From Simmondsia chinensis (lineage: Eukaryota > Streptophyta > Magnoliopsida > Caryophyllales > Simmondsiaceae), in contig JAGTTD010000010.1 in assembly GCA_018398585.1 (NCBI GenBank), positions 1,443,501-1,507,500 of the forward strand: 64,000 nt of DNA. The letters run 5' to 3'. A model generated the notes under the pieces. The model did not search any database. It saw only the letters and a list, made by a program, of their open reading frames with translations, and was not told the origin of the DNA. Both the position numbers and the translations under genes were made by a program. Below, piece by piece: positions 42,041-52,216 of the stretch (its first letter is position 1; each line of letters opens with the position of its first letter).

Positions 42041-42149
42041 GTGATCAATCAAAATCCATGAAACTTCCAAGGCAGAAGTGGAGGCAACCGAAAGTGGGCT
42101 TGTTGGGATAAGAGGGGGAAATGGTGACTTATCAAGCCTAGTGAACAAA

Positions 42150-42190
42150 GCCATGTGAACATTATTGTTAAGGTAGGGCCATTCCTATCC
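42150..42190 (+). promoter_or_regulatory. Conserved upstream block of type-3 SAUR, unit 1
   Basis: CCATGTGAACATTATTG and AAGGTAGGGCCATT, about 200 bases before the ATG. The same block precedes the other three type-3 genes (49612, 58012, 61912) and includes a CATGTG core and a GGGCC word. Confidence 0.5.
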
Positions 42191-42240
42191 TTCACAATGT
42201 TCATTCCACAAAGTTTGCTTACAGAATTCATTGTTGACAT

Positions 42241-42248
42241 TATAAATA
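42241..42248 (+). promoter_or_regulatory. TATA box, type-3 SAUR unit 1
   Basis: TATAAATA about 119 bases before the ATG; position and sequence are kept in all four type-3 genes. Confidence 0.75.
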
Positions 42249-42359
42249 CCATCACTACACATTAACTCTTCCAGCATCACAACCGCTTCCTCTCCTTCGA
42301 GTGCTAACTAAACCTCATTCAAATCAACCCCCCTCGTTTTCCTAAAACCGCCATCGATT

Positions 42360-42656
42360 ATGGGTTTAAAGGTCCATTCTATGATCTCAAACACCAAGCA
42401 AATCCTCAGACTTCCCTCATTCAACAAAAACCGAGGGCCAGTCCCAAAAGGACACGTTGCAGTTTATGTAGGAGACACTGAAAAGAAGAGATACGTGGTG
42501 CCTTTATCTTACTTGAGCCACCCTTCATTTCAAGGCCTGTTGAGATTTGCAGAGGAAGAGTTTGGGTTCGATCATCCTATGGGTGGCCTCACAATCCCCT
42601 GCAATGAGGAAATGTTCATCGATCTCACTTGTAAACTAGGTGCTTCATTGATATGA
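42360..42656 (+). CDS. SAUR family protein, type 3, unit 1
   Basis: 98 residues, intronless, starting [20 protein letters not shown]. The SAUR core spans about residues 29-93: [49 protein letters not shown], then [13 protein letters not shown]. This is the compact SAUR form. Known members act at the plasma membrane and cytosol by inhibiting PP2C.D phosphatases and raising proton-pump activity. The ATG is supported by identical starts in the three paralogues and by the TATA box at 42241. No upstream ATG competes in frame. The gene lies 320 bases downstream of the short copia element, which is new upstream sequence for this copy alone. Confidence 0.95.
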   Translation: MGLKVHSMISNTKQILRLPSFNKNRGPVPKGHVAVYVGDTEKKRYVVPLSYLSHPSFQGLLRFAEEEFGFDHPMGGLTIPCNEEMFIDLTCKLGASLI

Positions 42657-43130
42657 TTAGGATGAAATATATTGTTACTATAAATGTAACTGATTATACT
42701 TTGTAGCTTTCAGGGTTCTTAACTAATGTACATCTTTTTGCCAAAACCCAGTTAATTTCTGGGGTTGGTTTCCATTGAAATACAAATTCATTCAGTTATA
42801 CTATATTTGTTGTCTTTGATCTCAAGGTGTAGTCTTTTTTTGCAGATAGTTTAGTGAAGTAGAGAGATTAATTAATCATCAGAAGAAAAATAGTACCATA
42901 CAATTCAGAACTTCCATGCATGAGCTAGGCTATCTGGTCAAAATATATTTTATGGAGAGTAGTAATTTTTCTTGCTAAGATGAAGGATGCTTCATGCTCT
43001 TCCCTCAGAGTTTTAATTCCACTCAAAAGTACCCATGTCTGAGCTTTAACATCACGATACGCCATAACATTTGAACACTTCCACTTACCCACACAAAAAA
43101 AAAAAAAAAAAAAAAGGGAATCACGCTTGA
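42657..43130. other. 3' flank shared by type-3 genes
   Basis: CTGGGGTTGGTTTCCATTGAAA, then TATATTTGTTGTCT, is conserved after all four type-3 genes. I did not find the classical SAUR DST instability element in it. The segment continues into ACTCAAAAGTACCCATG, the site where unit 2 received its LINE. A-run at about 43097-43115. Confidence 0.55.
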
Positions 43131-43144
43131 GACATATGTTCCAA

Positions 43145-43395
43145 TTGCCAAAATATCCCCAAGTGCAGCATGATAAGCTGAGCTACACTCAAGCTCAACC
43201 AGTCTGAGCCTAAGCCTATGTTAAGCTCAGGTCAAGATTGAAGTTTCCAACCTCACCAACCTTTGCGTTTAAAGTTTCCAACCTCTTTGAGCTTCGAGCT
43301 TCAAGCTGAGCTCAAGCCTAGCTAAATGTTGGCAAGCTAAGGCTGAAGCCTAACAAACACACGCTCAACTAGACTCATACCCTACATGAAAGTCC
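43145..43395. mobile_element. AGCTCGAGC-rich element, unit 2
   Basis: AAGCTGAGCTACACTCAAGC to CACGCTCAACTAGACTCATA. Homologous to 52860-53070. The left terminus is missing. Confidence 0.5.
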
Positions 43396-43423
43396 TCGTA
43401 AGATCTTATCAGAAAGCTAATTA

Positions 43424-43906
43424 ATATGCGTTTGGTTCAACTTATTTCAGCTGATCTTTTTTCAGTTTATCTATTTCAATAAGATCTGTATCTTTTTACA
43501 GTGAAGTGTTTGGTTGTGCAGTGCAGAAAGATCTTTTTTTACAAAATAAAGCATTTCAAGACAAGTTAAAAAAGTGACTTCCCTACTATAATTACAAAAA
43601 TTACTTAATAATATTTATCTAATTATAGTATGTAAAAGAGAATTATGATAATAGTTGGTCATGATAATGGAAAGTAGTGAGTGTAGCGACCCATGACCAT
43701 AAAAGGTATGGTGGTCGGTGGGAGTGGTGATAACAAGTAAAAGTAGGTCACGGTGGTAAAGATTTAATGTTAATATAATATTTTTAAAGCATTTCTCTGA
43801 AATAAGCTGTGAAAAAAATCCAGTTTTGCATCTTTTCCTGCTTGGTTATAAAACAACTTTTTCATTTTTCTATTTAGGCTGTTAAAAAGTTGAACCAAAT
43901 ATAGCC
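43424..43906. mobile_element. Tourist/Harbinger-like MITE
   Basis: 483 bp with tips ATATGCGTTTGGTTCAAC and (other strand) GGCTATATTTGGTTCAAC, and TTA duplications at 43421-43423 and 43907-43909. Unit 3 (about 53100) shows the empty site ATCAAAAAGCTTGTCCA. Confidence 0.72.
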
Positions 43907-43909
43907 TTA

Positions 43910-44154
43910 GCAGGGCTAAGAAGACATTGGTCCCGAGCAAGATCAAAGTAGAACCCTACAAGAAATCCAAGAGGGCCATTCAGCCATGTGACGAAGAAAA
44001 CCAACATTTGTAAAACCAGTACAAGTTCTCTATTTTTTTATTTATTTTGACAAAGTGGTTCGTTGCATTTATCTTATTAAAAAATACCACCCACTTCACA
44101 TGGCTCTGTGCTTTGCCATGCATAAAAAAAAAAAAAATAAATAAATAAAAAAAA

Positions 44155-44204
<50 letters not shown>

Positions 44205-44559
44205 AAAACATTGTTAAGATAACAACAAGCTAAACTATCAGAACAGTCTGTTCAAAAAAAAAAAACCTATCAGAACAGAAGATTAAATAAAAAAAATTTG
44301 GATTTTGGGGGATACCCAAAAAGTTAAAATCAATTAATCATCAGGGAATTAAAGATCGTAATCTTCTTATTTGTCAAGACTATCCCTTATAAAAGTTACT
44401 TATTTTTCTCTCCTCTTCGCATGACCTTGTTTTTACGTGAAATTTTAATTATACCAAATACACAATTTAACTTAAAATATGACAAAAAGAAAAAAATATT
44501 GAACTAGTACAATGCATTTTGAAAATAAATCATATAAAAATTTAAATTTCTGCAACTCT
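43910..44559. other. Conserved unit leader with microsatellites
   Basis: 43925-44110 aligns with units 1 and 3 (CAGCCATGTGACGAAGAAA, CACTTCACATGGCTCT). A-rich, TA and GA microsatellites lie at about 44125-44208. No gene. Confidence 0.55.
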
Positions 44560-44630
44560 GCCATGTGACATGTGAAGTCTAAATCATACACGGGGCCCCT
44601 CCCTCACACTAAATGCCTAACTTTTCCCAT
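44560..44630 (+). promoter_or_regulatory. Conserved upstream block of type-1 SAUR, unit 2
   Basis: GCCATGTGACATGTGAAGTC followed by TAAATCATAC, GGGGCCC and CTCCCTCACACTAAATGCC is almost identical at 53758-53825. It holds two CATGTG cores and a GGGGCCC word, about 240-310 bases before the ATG. In unit 1 it has decayed (ATGGGAAATTTGAAGTC). Confidence 0.5.
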
Positions 44631-44708
44631 ATTTTTTTTGCTATTTTTTTAACAAATAAATATTTTTGGGGTCATTTTAAATTTCACAAGGACCACAGAA
44701 ATCCTCTC

Positions 44709-44717
44709 TATATAAAG
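44709..44717 (+). promoter_or_regulatory. TATA box, type-1 SAUR unit 2
   Basis: TATATAAAG about 155 bases before the ATG; the unit-3 gene has the same box at the same distance. Confidence 0.75.
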
Positions 44718-44869
44718 GGCTCTAACTTAGCATTTCAAAAGTACACTCCATCCATATCCTCTAGAGCTCAAATATCCATTTCCCAACTCCACTCTAAAAT
44801 CCAATTTCATTACAATTCGATTTGGTTTGGATTACTGTAGTGTATACCATATATTACGTACCTCTTATC

Positions 44870-45163
44870 ATGGGTATTCGGTTGCCTTCTTCAATCTCTA
44901 ATGCTAAGCAGATCTTCAAGTTCAATACTGCTCTACACAAGAATCAACAAAGTGTTAGAAAAGGTCATGTTGCAATTTATGTAGGAGAGACAGAAAAGAG
45001 AAGATATGTGGTGCCAATATCTTACCTGAGTCACCCTGCGTTCCAAGACTTGCTAGACCGAGCTCAAGAAGAGTTCGGGTTCAATCACCCAATGGGCGGG
45101 CTCACCATTCCTTGCAAGGAAGAAACATTTATTGATCTCACTTGTCGATTGAATTCCTTGTAA
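44870..45163 (+). CDS. SAUR family protein, type 1, unit 2
   Basis: 97 residues starting MGIRLPSSISNAKQIFKFNT. The open frame extends 16 codons further upstream but its first codon is TTG; the ATG here matches the other type-1 genes. Core: KGHVAIYVGE (31-40), [48 protein letters not shown]. All SAUR signature residues are present. It differs from type 3 mainly in the N-terminal 25 residues and in the [11 protein letters not shown] segment, suggesting an older split before unit duplication. TATA at 44709 and conserved upstream sequence support expression. Confidence 0.95.
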   Translation: MGIRLPSSISNAKQIFKFNTALHKNQQSVRKGHVAIYVGETEKRRYVVPISYLSHPAFQDLLDRAQEEFGFNHPMGGLTIPCKEETFIDLTCRLNSL

Positions 45164-46002
45164 AAGCGAGAATATAATTTTTCTTCCCTTTTTTTTTTTT
45201 TTTTACTACAATTTGACTAGCATAGGATTGCTTTTCTGATTCAAGAAGGGTATAAAAGATGTACATTGATAACATACTTTTTTTTCCTTTTTGTTTCGAT
45301 CAGTGTACTCGATTCAGTTGACTAAGCAATGAATCCAACATACCCCGCTATTGAGATTTTCTCCCTACTCTTTCCTTTTTCTTGTTTTTTGTTTCATTTT
45401 TGTAGAACCCATACTTGAATTGTGATAGATAAGAGATCAATATATAATTTTAGTGAACTAACAATCTAATATTAATCGGTGTTGAGGTGGAATCTTAACT
45501 TGGATTTTATCTCTAAAATACCATGCCAACTCCCTGAACTAGGTTTTGAAAATGATCATACTAACTTGGTTCATGCATAGTATTAGGTTCATTCATACAA
45601 ACTTGTTATACTCCTAAGTTCATGCATAGACTAGGTTCATGAATTGAAATATTTAGTGTCATCATGTATATGCCATTATTTATTGTCCAAACGGCTTTAC
45701 AGAGGCTATATATAGATGACTTATGTAGATATGAAGGTGTGTGGCAAAGATACACCAGAAGAGGTAAGCATCTCCTTCTTGTAATAAATTTTCTTCATCT
45801 GAGTTAGTTCTTTTCTTTCTAGAAATCCAACTCTATATCTTGTCTTCAATTATTGTTCTTGTGTGTGTAGTCTAGTTGATCTAGCTACACCAACGGGGAG
45901 TGTTTAGATTCTCAACACTAGAATCAAGTATACAATACTAGATGCACATGTATACTAGCAGGAGAAATACTTACCTGAACAATTTCCTTGGAAATTCATT
46001 GG
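45164..46002. other. 3' flank of type 1, unit 2
   Basis: Aligns with units 1 and 3. It has a T run at about 45188-45205 and no coding region. Confidence 0.5.
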
Positions 46003-46007
46003 AGACA

Positions 46008-46320
46008 TGATATGATTATTATCGAGGGTCACGCTTGAATTAGTCTCGAGCCTTCCCGACTGCCATGTCACCCGTGCCACATCAGCAATGCCACATCATC
46101 AACCTAAACCCTAATTAGTTAGTATAAATAGTGGTCATTAGTATTACGAATAATATGTTGAGATTAGTATTGATGCATTCTCTCTCCCCCCAATCTTCTT
46201 CTATGTTCCTCACCGCCTTCTTTTATGTATTTCTCCCCTTTCTTTACTATCTAATATAGTTTATTATATACAAACTTCAACTGATATCAAATTGGATTGA
46301 TTCGATTATGAATTGTAACA
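46008..46320 (+). mobile_element. Solo LTR in unit 2
   Basis: 313 bp with TG...CA ends (TGATATGATTATTATCGAGG to GAATTGTAACA) and AGACA duplications at 46003-46007 and 46321-46325. TATAAATA at 46133-46140 gives plus orientation. Unit 3 has the empty site CATTGAAGATGTCTAATCAG. No other copy of this LTR is in the window. Confidence 0.85.
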
Positions 46321-46325
46321 AGACA

Positions 46326-47689
46326 CCTAATCAGGTGAGCAATTAACAAAAATATTCAACATAATTATCCATCAAAAAGCAGCATTAACCTGAAATTTAA
46401 ACTTCTAATGCATTATTACATGATTATAAAGCTTTTAAAACAAGATCATAATTACTTACATGCTCAATAGGTATTAAACAACAGACCATAGGCGCTGGTT
46501 GAATTGCTTAGCTTTTCTGACGGTTTCTATTCACAAATTAGAAAGACACTGAAGCCAACAAAATTTTTGAAAAGCTATTTCTTGCAGTAAAAAGTGAAAC
46601 TATACCTTGAAGCTTCAATTTCTGAGTTTTTTTTTTTTTTTTTTTTTTTTTAATTTTGAAAAAACAGTTTCTCTTCAGCTTGGCAAACAGTCCCTTAGGA
46701 TAATGAGTTAAAAGTACAATTCAATGAGTTGCCTTATTTTTCTTTTCTGCTCATACCCAAGACCTCTACCCCGAAGGATTGCAAGTTTATCCATTACACC
46801 AACTCAAACAACTCAAGTGAGTTGCCATATGAATATGGCTAACTACATATTTTTTTTGGCTTCTTTAGCTGAACTATATGTCTCAGAGCAATTAATATAT
46901 GACTGCAAAAATATATTTTTTAACAGGAGGAGGTTCACATGCACAAAATTACAGATAAAACTGTAATGATAGGTTGCATAAATTTGACCAATCCAAATTC
47001 ATCAGTTACAATCATGTGGATAATGATTGCAACAGCTCTGCTTCCATACTTTCCTTGTAGAACTCATCAGACAAAGATTGATAATTTTTTTAGCTGACAT
47101 TATGCCCATTCTGCTCTGAACATTTTATATGCGGAAAACCAATTTTTAGCTATATGAAAATAGCAACTTGGTGCGTGAGGTTCTCATCAAAGTGTGTTCG
47201 AAAAGGGTTAGATATATATAATTTTATCTAAATGTTCTTACAATAATACCCCCTTTATATATGGTTTACAAATGAACTATTGAAGATTCCACTAGTGATT
47301 ATGATAAGAAATCTCACATCGTAGTTGTCAGAAAGAAGAGATCAGCATGTAAGTCCACCTAATGTCAATTGATTTTAGAATGGAACTCACTTGAGTTTAT
47401 ATGTAAACCTCGTATATGCTCACTCTGTCGGTTAGGCCCAAGGCCAATTGAGATTTCACAAGCGCACCTCGATTTTTAACCTTCAAACTGTGGTTTATGA
47501 CAACCGCAATATGACTGGCCACAATTAGTAGAGAGGATCTAATCATGCAACTACAACAGGTACAACTTGCAAGACTTTCCGGATAGTACTGACATATTAT
47601 ATATATATATACACCCACACACATATACATACATTGAAGTAAACATCTGGTTCAGACTACATCGAAACAAAAAGAAGTCAATCAGAATT
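46326..47689. other. Unit sequence between type 1 and type 2
   Basis: Aligns with 35860-37160, 54710-56320 and 59500-60200 in pieces (ATTGCTTAGCTTTTCTGACG, GAGGTTCACATGCA, AATGATTGCAACAGCTCTGC). T-run at 46626-46650 and TA run at about 47595-47612. No gene. Confidence 0.5.
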
Positions 47690-48115
47690 CTGGGTATTAA
47701 TCTGCAAAGATTCATTCAACATGGTAAGCACATAATTAGGAGACGATCACGAGTGTCATCCCGAGGCACAGCAACATTGAATGTATCGAACAAGGTTGAC
47801 CCTAAGCAACCTAACTAGTTGCTTGGAGTCCTCGATTCATAAAAGGCTCCATTTGAAAACTAGTCATATTTTTAGTTTGTTTCTATTGCTTAATACCATC
47901 CGTAATTGGAGACATAATGATACATTTATAATGCGTATGTAGCATAGATAATTTAAATAATCTACATATTGGCTAGTATTATAATATAAAGTGAATTATT
48001 CAAGATATGATTAAGCAGATTTGGACACTACCAGTTACCAAGAAAAGGGCTCACCAATCAGCACTTGCTTTAGGCCCCTAAAATCTTGAGGCCAACCCTG
48101 CATTAGAGGTCTAAG
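47690..48115 (+). pseudogene. Type-2 SAUR pseudogene, unit 2
   Basis: The N-terminal part reads GINLQRFIQHGKHIIRRRSR then VSSRGTATLNVSNKVDPK in one frame and stops at TAG after about 43 codons. The first codon is CTG where an ATG is expected, and the SAUR core is deleted. The 3' flank (GCATTAGAGGTCTAAGCTTG, GTACGTTTGCTGCTTCATTC) is kept. Not a functional gene. Confidence 0.78.
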
Positions 48116-48455
48116 CTTGTTAATCATGCAAGTTCTGGCACTTGTTTTGTTTGTGAATAATGAAGATTTCCTATTGAGAGTCGTACGTTTGCTGCTTCAT
48201 TCTATAAAATATGGTGAAATCTTATACAGCAATTGATCAATTTATCTGAAGAATAAACTACATAAAATGTTAGTACATCAGAATACCAGACCCGAGCATG
48301 TATGGCAGGCCATGATAAACTTAAGTGACACATAATGACAACAATGTTGTACGAAGAAAAAAAGAAAACAAAAGAAGACAAGGTCAAGTTGCAATAGAAA
48401 AAATCTTGTTTTATTGAAGCTCAACGAAGATATGATTAACATATATTTAACCCAT

Positions 48456-48520
48456 ACAACAATAACAACCCAGTGCCTCACAAAAAAGGCTCCCACCACT
48501 ACAGGATCTAGGAGGTAGGA
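48456..48520 (-). mobile_element. SINE tail fragment in unit 2
   Basis: ACAACAATAACAACCCAGTG then CCTCACAAAAAAGGCTCCCA: tail and first body bases on the minus strand, 65 bases only. Confidence 0.6.
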
Positions 48521-49262
48521 TGATTAAATTGTCAATGTTTTACGTTATTCTAATAATACAATTAAAGCTAGCCTAGACCATTAAATCATCCAAATTGTCA
48601 ATAATTAAATCAATTCAAGTATAAGTCAGCACTGACATCAAAGAAGTGAAACAAGGCACTGGTTTGCAGTCCCCACAAAAATGCTGCTCTCTAGACAATA
48701 TAGGAAAGGAGAAAACAAAGAAAAACCTGAAAAAAAAAAGAAAAAAGAAATCTGGAGCTGTGGTTGAGAGAACAACTGCATAACTCAAAAGGGTCCACAC
48801 AAAAGCAAGTCATTTGCTGATGTCCTGAGCTCCTGTTGCAGCAATGGCCTTGGCCTAGCATATCTTCACATGGGGCTGTTTGCTTGTCATTTTGTTTTGG
48901 TAGGAGCCCCTTGTTTCTTGCAAATTAGTCCTCTTAAATACCATCAACTTCAGCTCAGAACTGAACTTGTCTCACATCAGAATAAATCGCAATCTAGTGC
49001 ATAAGATGTTGAAGAAAATAGGGTTTGAGAAAGGCTAGATGGATGCAGTCTTACCTTCACTTTTATGGAAACATTTTTTTCGAGATTCAACCTGTAACAT
49101 TCAGGTGCAACGGAGCAAGCTTACCGATTGAATTTAGACCCACATTTCATAAAAATCCATCTAACAATAGCTAAGTGATCAATCAAAATCCAAGAAACAT
49201 CCAAGGCACAAGTGGGGGCAATTGAAACTTGGGCTTGTTGGGAAGAAAGGGTGAAGGGTGAC
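48521..49262. other. Unit sequence without gene
   Basis: Aligns with the corresponding part of units 1, 3 and 4, up to the conserved GTGATCAATCAAAATCC site. No coding region. Confidence 0.5.
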
Positions 49263-49267
49263 TTATC

Positions 49268-49593
49268 TGTTAAGACCACCTACACACACTGGAACCATAA
49301 ATCAAAATAGCAAGCGAAAACAAAGGGGTATAAGGAGGAAAACTAAGAACCGAAATTTACTTGACTCAGCCAAAGCCGACGTGCACAGAAGACAGCACAA
49401 CAATTTTTCACTATATATAAGGAAGATTACATGATATTCTCAACTCTCAATCCTGCTCAGCATGCACAACCTTGATACCTATATATAGATTCACACTAAA
49501 CCCGAGTGTTTCGTGGGTCTAAATCAAATTGACACAATTCTCTATTCCATATATAAGACCTAATACAACCAAGTTCATCATATAGACCTAATA
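49268..49593 (-). mobile_element. Solo LTR in unit 2, upstream of the type-3 SAUR
   Basis: 326 bp between TTATC duplications (49263-49267 and 49594-49598). It starts TGTTAAGACCACCTAC and ends GACCTAATA, so one end has lost the usual CA/TG. The antisense U5 motif (TTTACTTGACTCAGCCAAAG) suggests minus orientation. Units 3 and 4 have an empty site (ACTTATCAAGCCAAG). It ends only 217 bases before the ATG of the type-3 gene, so it may alter that promoter. Confidence 0.82.
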
Positions 49594-49611
49594 TTATCAA
49601 GCCAAGCAAAC

Positions 49612-49658
49612 AAACCCATGTGAACATTATTGATAAGGTAGGGCCATTTCCATCCTTC
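49612..49658 (+). promoter_or_regulatory. Conserved upstream block of type-3 SAUR, unit 2
   Basis: ACCCATGTGAACATTATTG and AAGGTAGGGCCATTTCC, immediately after the solo LTR. Confidence 0.5.
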
Positions 49659-49693
49659 TGAATGCTCACTCCACAAAGTTAAATTGCTGACAT

Positions 49694-49701
49694 TATAAAT
49701 A
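49694..49701 (+). promoter_or_regulatory. TATA box, type-3 SAUR unit 2
   Basis: TATAAATA, 117 bases before the ATG. Confidence 0.75.
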
Positions 49702-49810
49702 CCATCACCACTCATAAACCTTTCCATCATCACATCTTCAACTCCTTCAAGTGCTAACTGAACCTCGTTCAAATCAACCTGCCTCATTTTTCATAAAACG
49801 ATCATCAATC

Positions 49811-50110
49811 ATGGGTTTAAAGGTACATTCTATGATCTCAAACACCAAGCAAATCCTCAAACTTCCCTCGTTCAACAAAAACCGGGGGTCGGTACCAAAA
49901 GGACACATTGCAGTTTATGTGGGAGACACAGGAAAGAAGAGGTACGTGGTGCCTTTATCTTACTTGAGCGACCCTTCATTCCAAGGCCTGTTGAAATTTG
50001 CCGAGGAGGAGTTTGGGTTCGATCATCCTATGGGTGGCCTCACAATCCCTTGTGACGAGGAAACATTCATCGATCTCACTTGTAAATTAGGTGCCGCCTC
50101 GTTGATATGA
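49811..50110 (+). CDS. SAUR family protein, type 3, unit 2
   Basis: 99 residues from the ATG at 49811 ([20 protein letters not shown]); the frame extends 20 codons upstream, but paralogues and the TATA distance favour this start. Core: [32 protein letters not shown] (Asp for the usual His), [20 protein letters not shown], then CKLGAASLI. One residue longer than the unit-1 copy near the C-terminus (GAAS). Two retroelement insertions flank it closely: the solo LTR 217 bases upstream and a LINE about 350 bases downstream. Confidence 0.95.
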   Translation: MGLKVHSMISNTKQILKLPSFNKNRGSVPKGHIAVYVGDTGKKRYVVPLSYLSDPSFQGLLKFAEEEFGFDHPMGGLTIPCDEETFIDLTCKLGAASLI

Positions 50111-50458
50111 TTAGGAAGAAATATATTGTCTTTAGAAATATAACTGACCACACTTTGTAACATTTTAGCGCTACTAACTAATGTACAAATTTTTTCCTGC
50201 ATCCAGTTAAGTTCTGGGGCTGGTTTCCATTGAAATACAAATTTATTGAATTCCTTTATATTTGTTGTCTACTATCTCAAGGTATAGTCCTTTTTTCCTG
50301 ATAATTCAGTGAACCAGAGAAATTAATAAATCATAAGGCGGCAAAATAGCACCAGGTAATTGAGAGTTACCACCCATGGAGCTAAGCTTTTCTGGTCAAA
50401 ATATGTAGTATAAGAATATTGTATTTTGGTGAGATAACGGATACTAATTCTCTAAACC
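50111..50458. other. 3' flank of type 3, unit 2
   Basis: CTGGGGCTGGTTTCCATTGA and TATATTTGTTGTCTACTATC are conserved with the other units; the segment ends at the LINE target site. Confidence 0.55.
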
Positions 50459-50465
50459 AAAGTAT

Positions 50466-52096
50466 GGGAGCAAGAGCACATTAATCCCGATCTATAAGAA
50501 CAAAGGCGATATTAAGAGTTCTGTCAATTATAGGAGTATCAAACTAATGAGCCACACCTTAAAGCTATAGGAGCGGGTCGTAGAAAGAAGGTTACGACAA
50601 CAATCAGGGGTGTCAAGGAATCAATTTGGATTTATGCCTTGCAGATCGACAATAGAAACCATCCATCTATTAAAGCAAATGATAGAGCACTATAGAGATA
50701 GACATAGAGATCTTCACATGGTTTTTATTGATTTGGAGAAGGCATATGATAGAATGCCAAGAAAGGTCCTATGGAGGGTTTTGGAGAGGAAAGGCATCCC
50801 CGTGTCCTATATCCAAGCCATTAAAGACATGTACGAGGATGCACTAACGAATGTGCGTATAACAGAAGGGGAGACAGATGCTTTTTCCATTACATTTAGG
50901 GTATACCAAGGATCAGCCTTGAGTCCCTTCCTGTTCATTCTTGTTATGGATGAGCTCACTAGGCACATCCAAGGGGGTGTGCCTTGGTGCATTTCACGGA
51001 TGATATAGTTATGGTAGGGGAGTCTAAAGAAGAGGTGAATGAAAAGCTGGAACTTTGGAGAAGGGCCTTGGAATCGAAAGGCTTACAACTCAGTAGATCT
51101 AAGACTGAATATGTGGAACTCAAGTTCTGTACCTCATCCAAGCCAAGTGCGGAAGACAACAAGATTGAATTGGTGTCCATACTGAAAAAAGATTGTTTTA
51201 AATATTTGGGATCCATAGCGCAACAGGGTGGCGGAGTTGACATGGATGTTAACAACTAAATTACAGTAGGCTTAGCATAAATGGAAGATAGTCTCTACAA
51301 TACTATGCTATAGAAAGTTCCCTTAAAGCTAAAGGGAAATTACTATAACACAGTAGTGAGACCGCCATGTCATATGGTGCGAAGTGTTGGCCAGTTAAAC
51401 GGCATCATACGCGGAAGTCGAAGGTGGCCAAGATGAGGATGTTGCAGTGGATGTGTGGACACACAAGGAAGGATAGGATCAAAAATGACGTTATAAGAAG
51501 CAAATTGGGTGTGGCCCCAATCGAGGATAAGTTGAGGGAGCAAAGTTTGCAGTAGCTTGGGCATGTTTGGAGGAGACTGACCACTACCCCTATCAGGAGA
51601 TACGAGCAACTCCATTGTAAGGACGGGAGAAGAGGAAGAGGCAGGCCAAAGAAGAGCTGAATGGAGATGATTCGACATGACCTCACCCGTCTAAACTTAA
51701 ATGAGGAGATGGCCTTAGATAGAGCTGAGTAGAGAGCTAGCATAGGCGTAGCCGATATAGCAGTTTAGAATATAGAAGCATAACTAGGCTAGTCATAGTG
51801 CCCCTAGGCTTATTTGTGCCTTATTGCTTGTTGCTTGTTGCATGCTATATTGCTTTTGCTTGATACTTTATTGCATATTACTGATTTTTGCTTTTTGCTT
51901 TATGCTTTCTTTGTGGTGTTGTTATTATGCTAGTATACTGTTGTGCTTTTTAGGTTAGGGGTTCTTGGACATAGCCTCTCTTTGGGATAGCACCCTGAAG
52001 GGATAAGGCTGAGTATATCTCACGCCCAACCCCCCCCCCCCAAAAAAAAATCTGGGAGTCCTTAAGGCACTGGATTTTGTTGTTGTTGTTGTTGTT
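50466..52096 (+). mobile_element. 5'-truncated RTE-type LINE with SINE-like 3' tail
   Basis: 1631 bp between AAAGTAT repeats (50459-50465 and 52097-52103). Units 1 and 3 carry the uninterrupted site ACTCAAAAGTACC. The first 1.3 kb is a decayed reverse transcriptase. The end (GGTTAGGGGTTCTTGGACAT, GATAGCACCCTGAAGG, then TTTTGTTGTTGTTGTTG) matches the body and tail of the SINEs in this window. A C run at 52030-52041 followed by A's interrupts the tail. Confidence 0.9.
50470..51750 (+). pseudogene. LINE reverse transcriptase, RTE-like, with frameshifts
   Basis: Begins mid-domain with the equivalent of LIPIYKNKGD. Next come NQFGFMPCRST, motif A FIDLEKAYDR, motif B YQGSALSPFLFILVMDEL, and after a frameshift near 50980 the catalytic FTDDIVMVGES (usual FADD) and LESKGLQLSRSKTEYVELKF. 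Further downstream YGAKCWPVK, MRMLQWMCGHTRKDRIKND and GRRGRGRPKKS follow in other frames, with stops. This motif series is that of plant RTE-clade LINEs. The endonuclease and the start of the RT are missing through 5' truncation. Inactive. Confidence 0.9.
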
Positions 52097-52216
52097 GTAA
52101 AGTATCCATGTCCGCGATTGATCATCCGGATACATTATGTTATTCAATCGCTCCTAGTTATAATAGAAACACACGAAAAACTCAAAAATAGACAAATCTA
52201 CCTTTCGTATACATAC

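Larger units (their letters stand above)
32911..43100 (+). repeat. SAUR array unit 1
   Basis: Contains, in order, the AGCTCGAGC element, a conserved leader (33360-33530), a type-1 SAUR pseudogene, a dead type-2 SAUR and an intact type-3 SAUR. This order matches units 2 and 3. Unit-specific insertions: SINEs at 35711, 37317, 38333 and 38640; MITEs at 36938, 37921 and 39283; and the copia element at 39667. Borders are approximate. Confidence 0.75.
43131..52200 (+). repeat. SAUR array unit 2
   Basis: Order: AGCTCGAGC element, conserved leader, intact type-1 SAUR, dead type-2 SAUR, intact type-3 SAUR. Unit-specific insertions: MITE 43424, solo LTRs 46008 and 49268, SINE fragment 48456, LINE 50466. 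Starts at CCAATTGCCAAAATATCCC, a junction motif also seen at about 52840 and 63270. Confidence 0.78.

Noticed and set aside
44822..44869. N-terminal extension of the unit-2 type-1 SAUR
   Set aside because: It begins with a TTG codon; the ATG at 44870 matches the paralogues. The same reasoning removes upstream extensions at 31247, 49751 and 58163.
51370..51743. Minus-strand proteins over the LINE
   Set aside because: Opposite-strand shadows of the reverse transcriptase C-terminal region.
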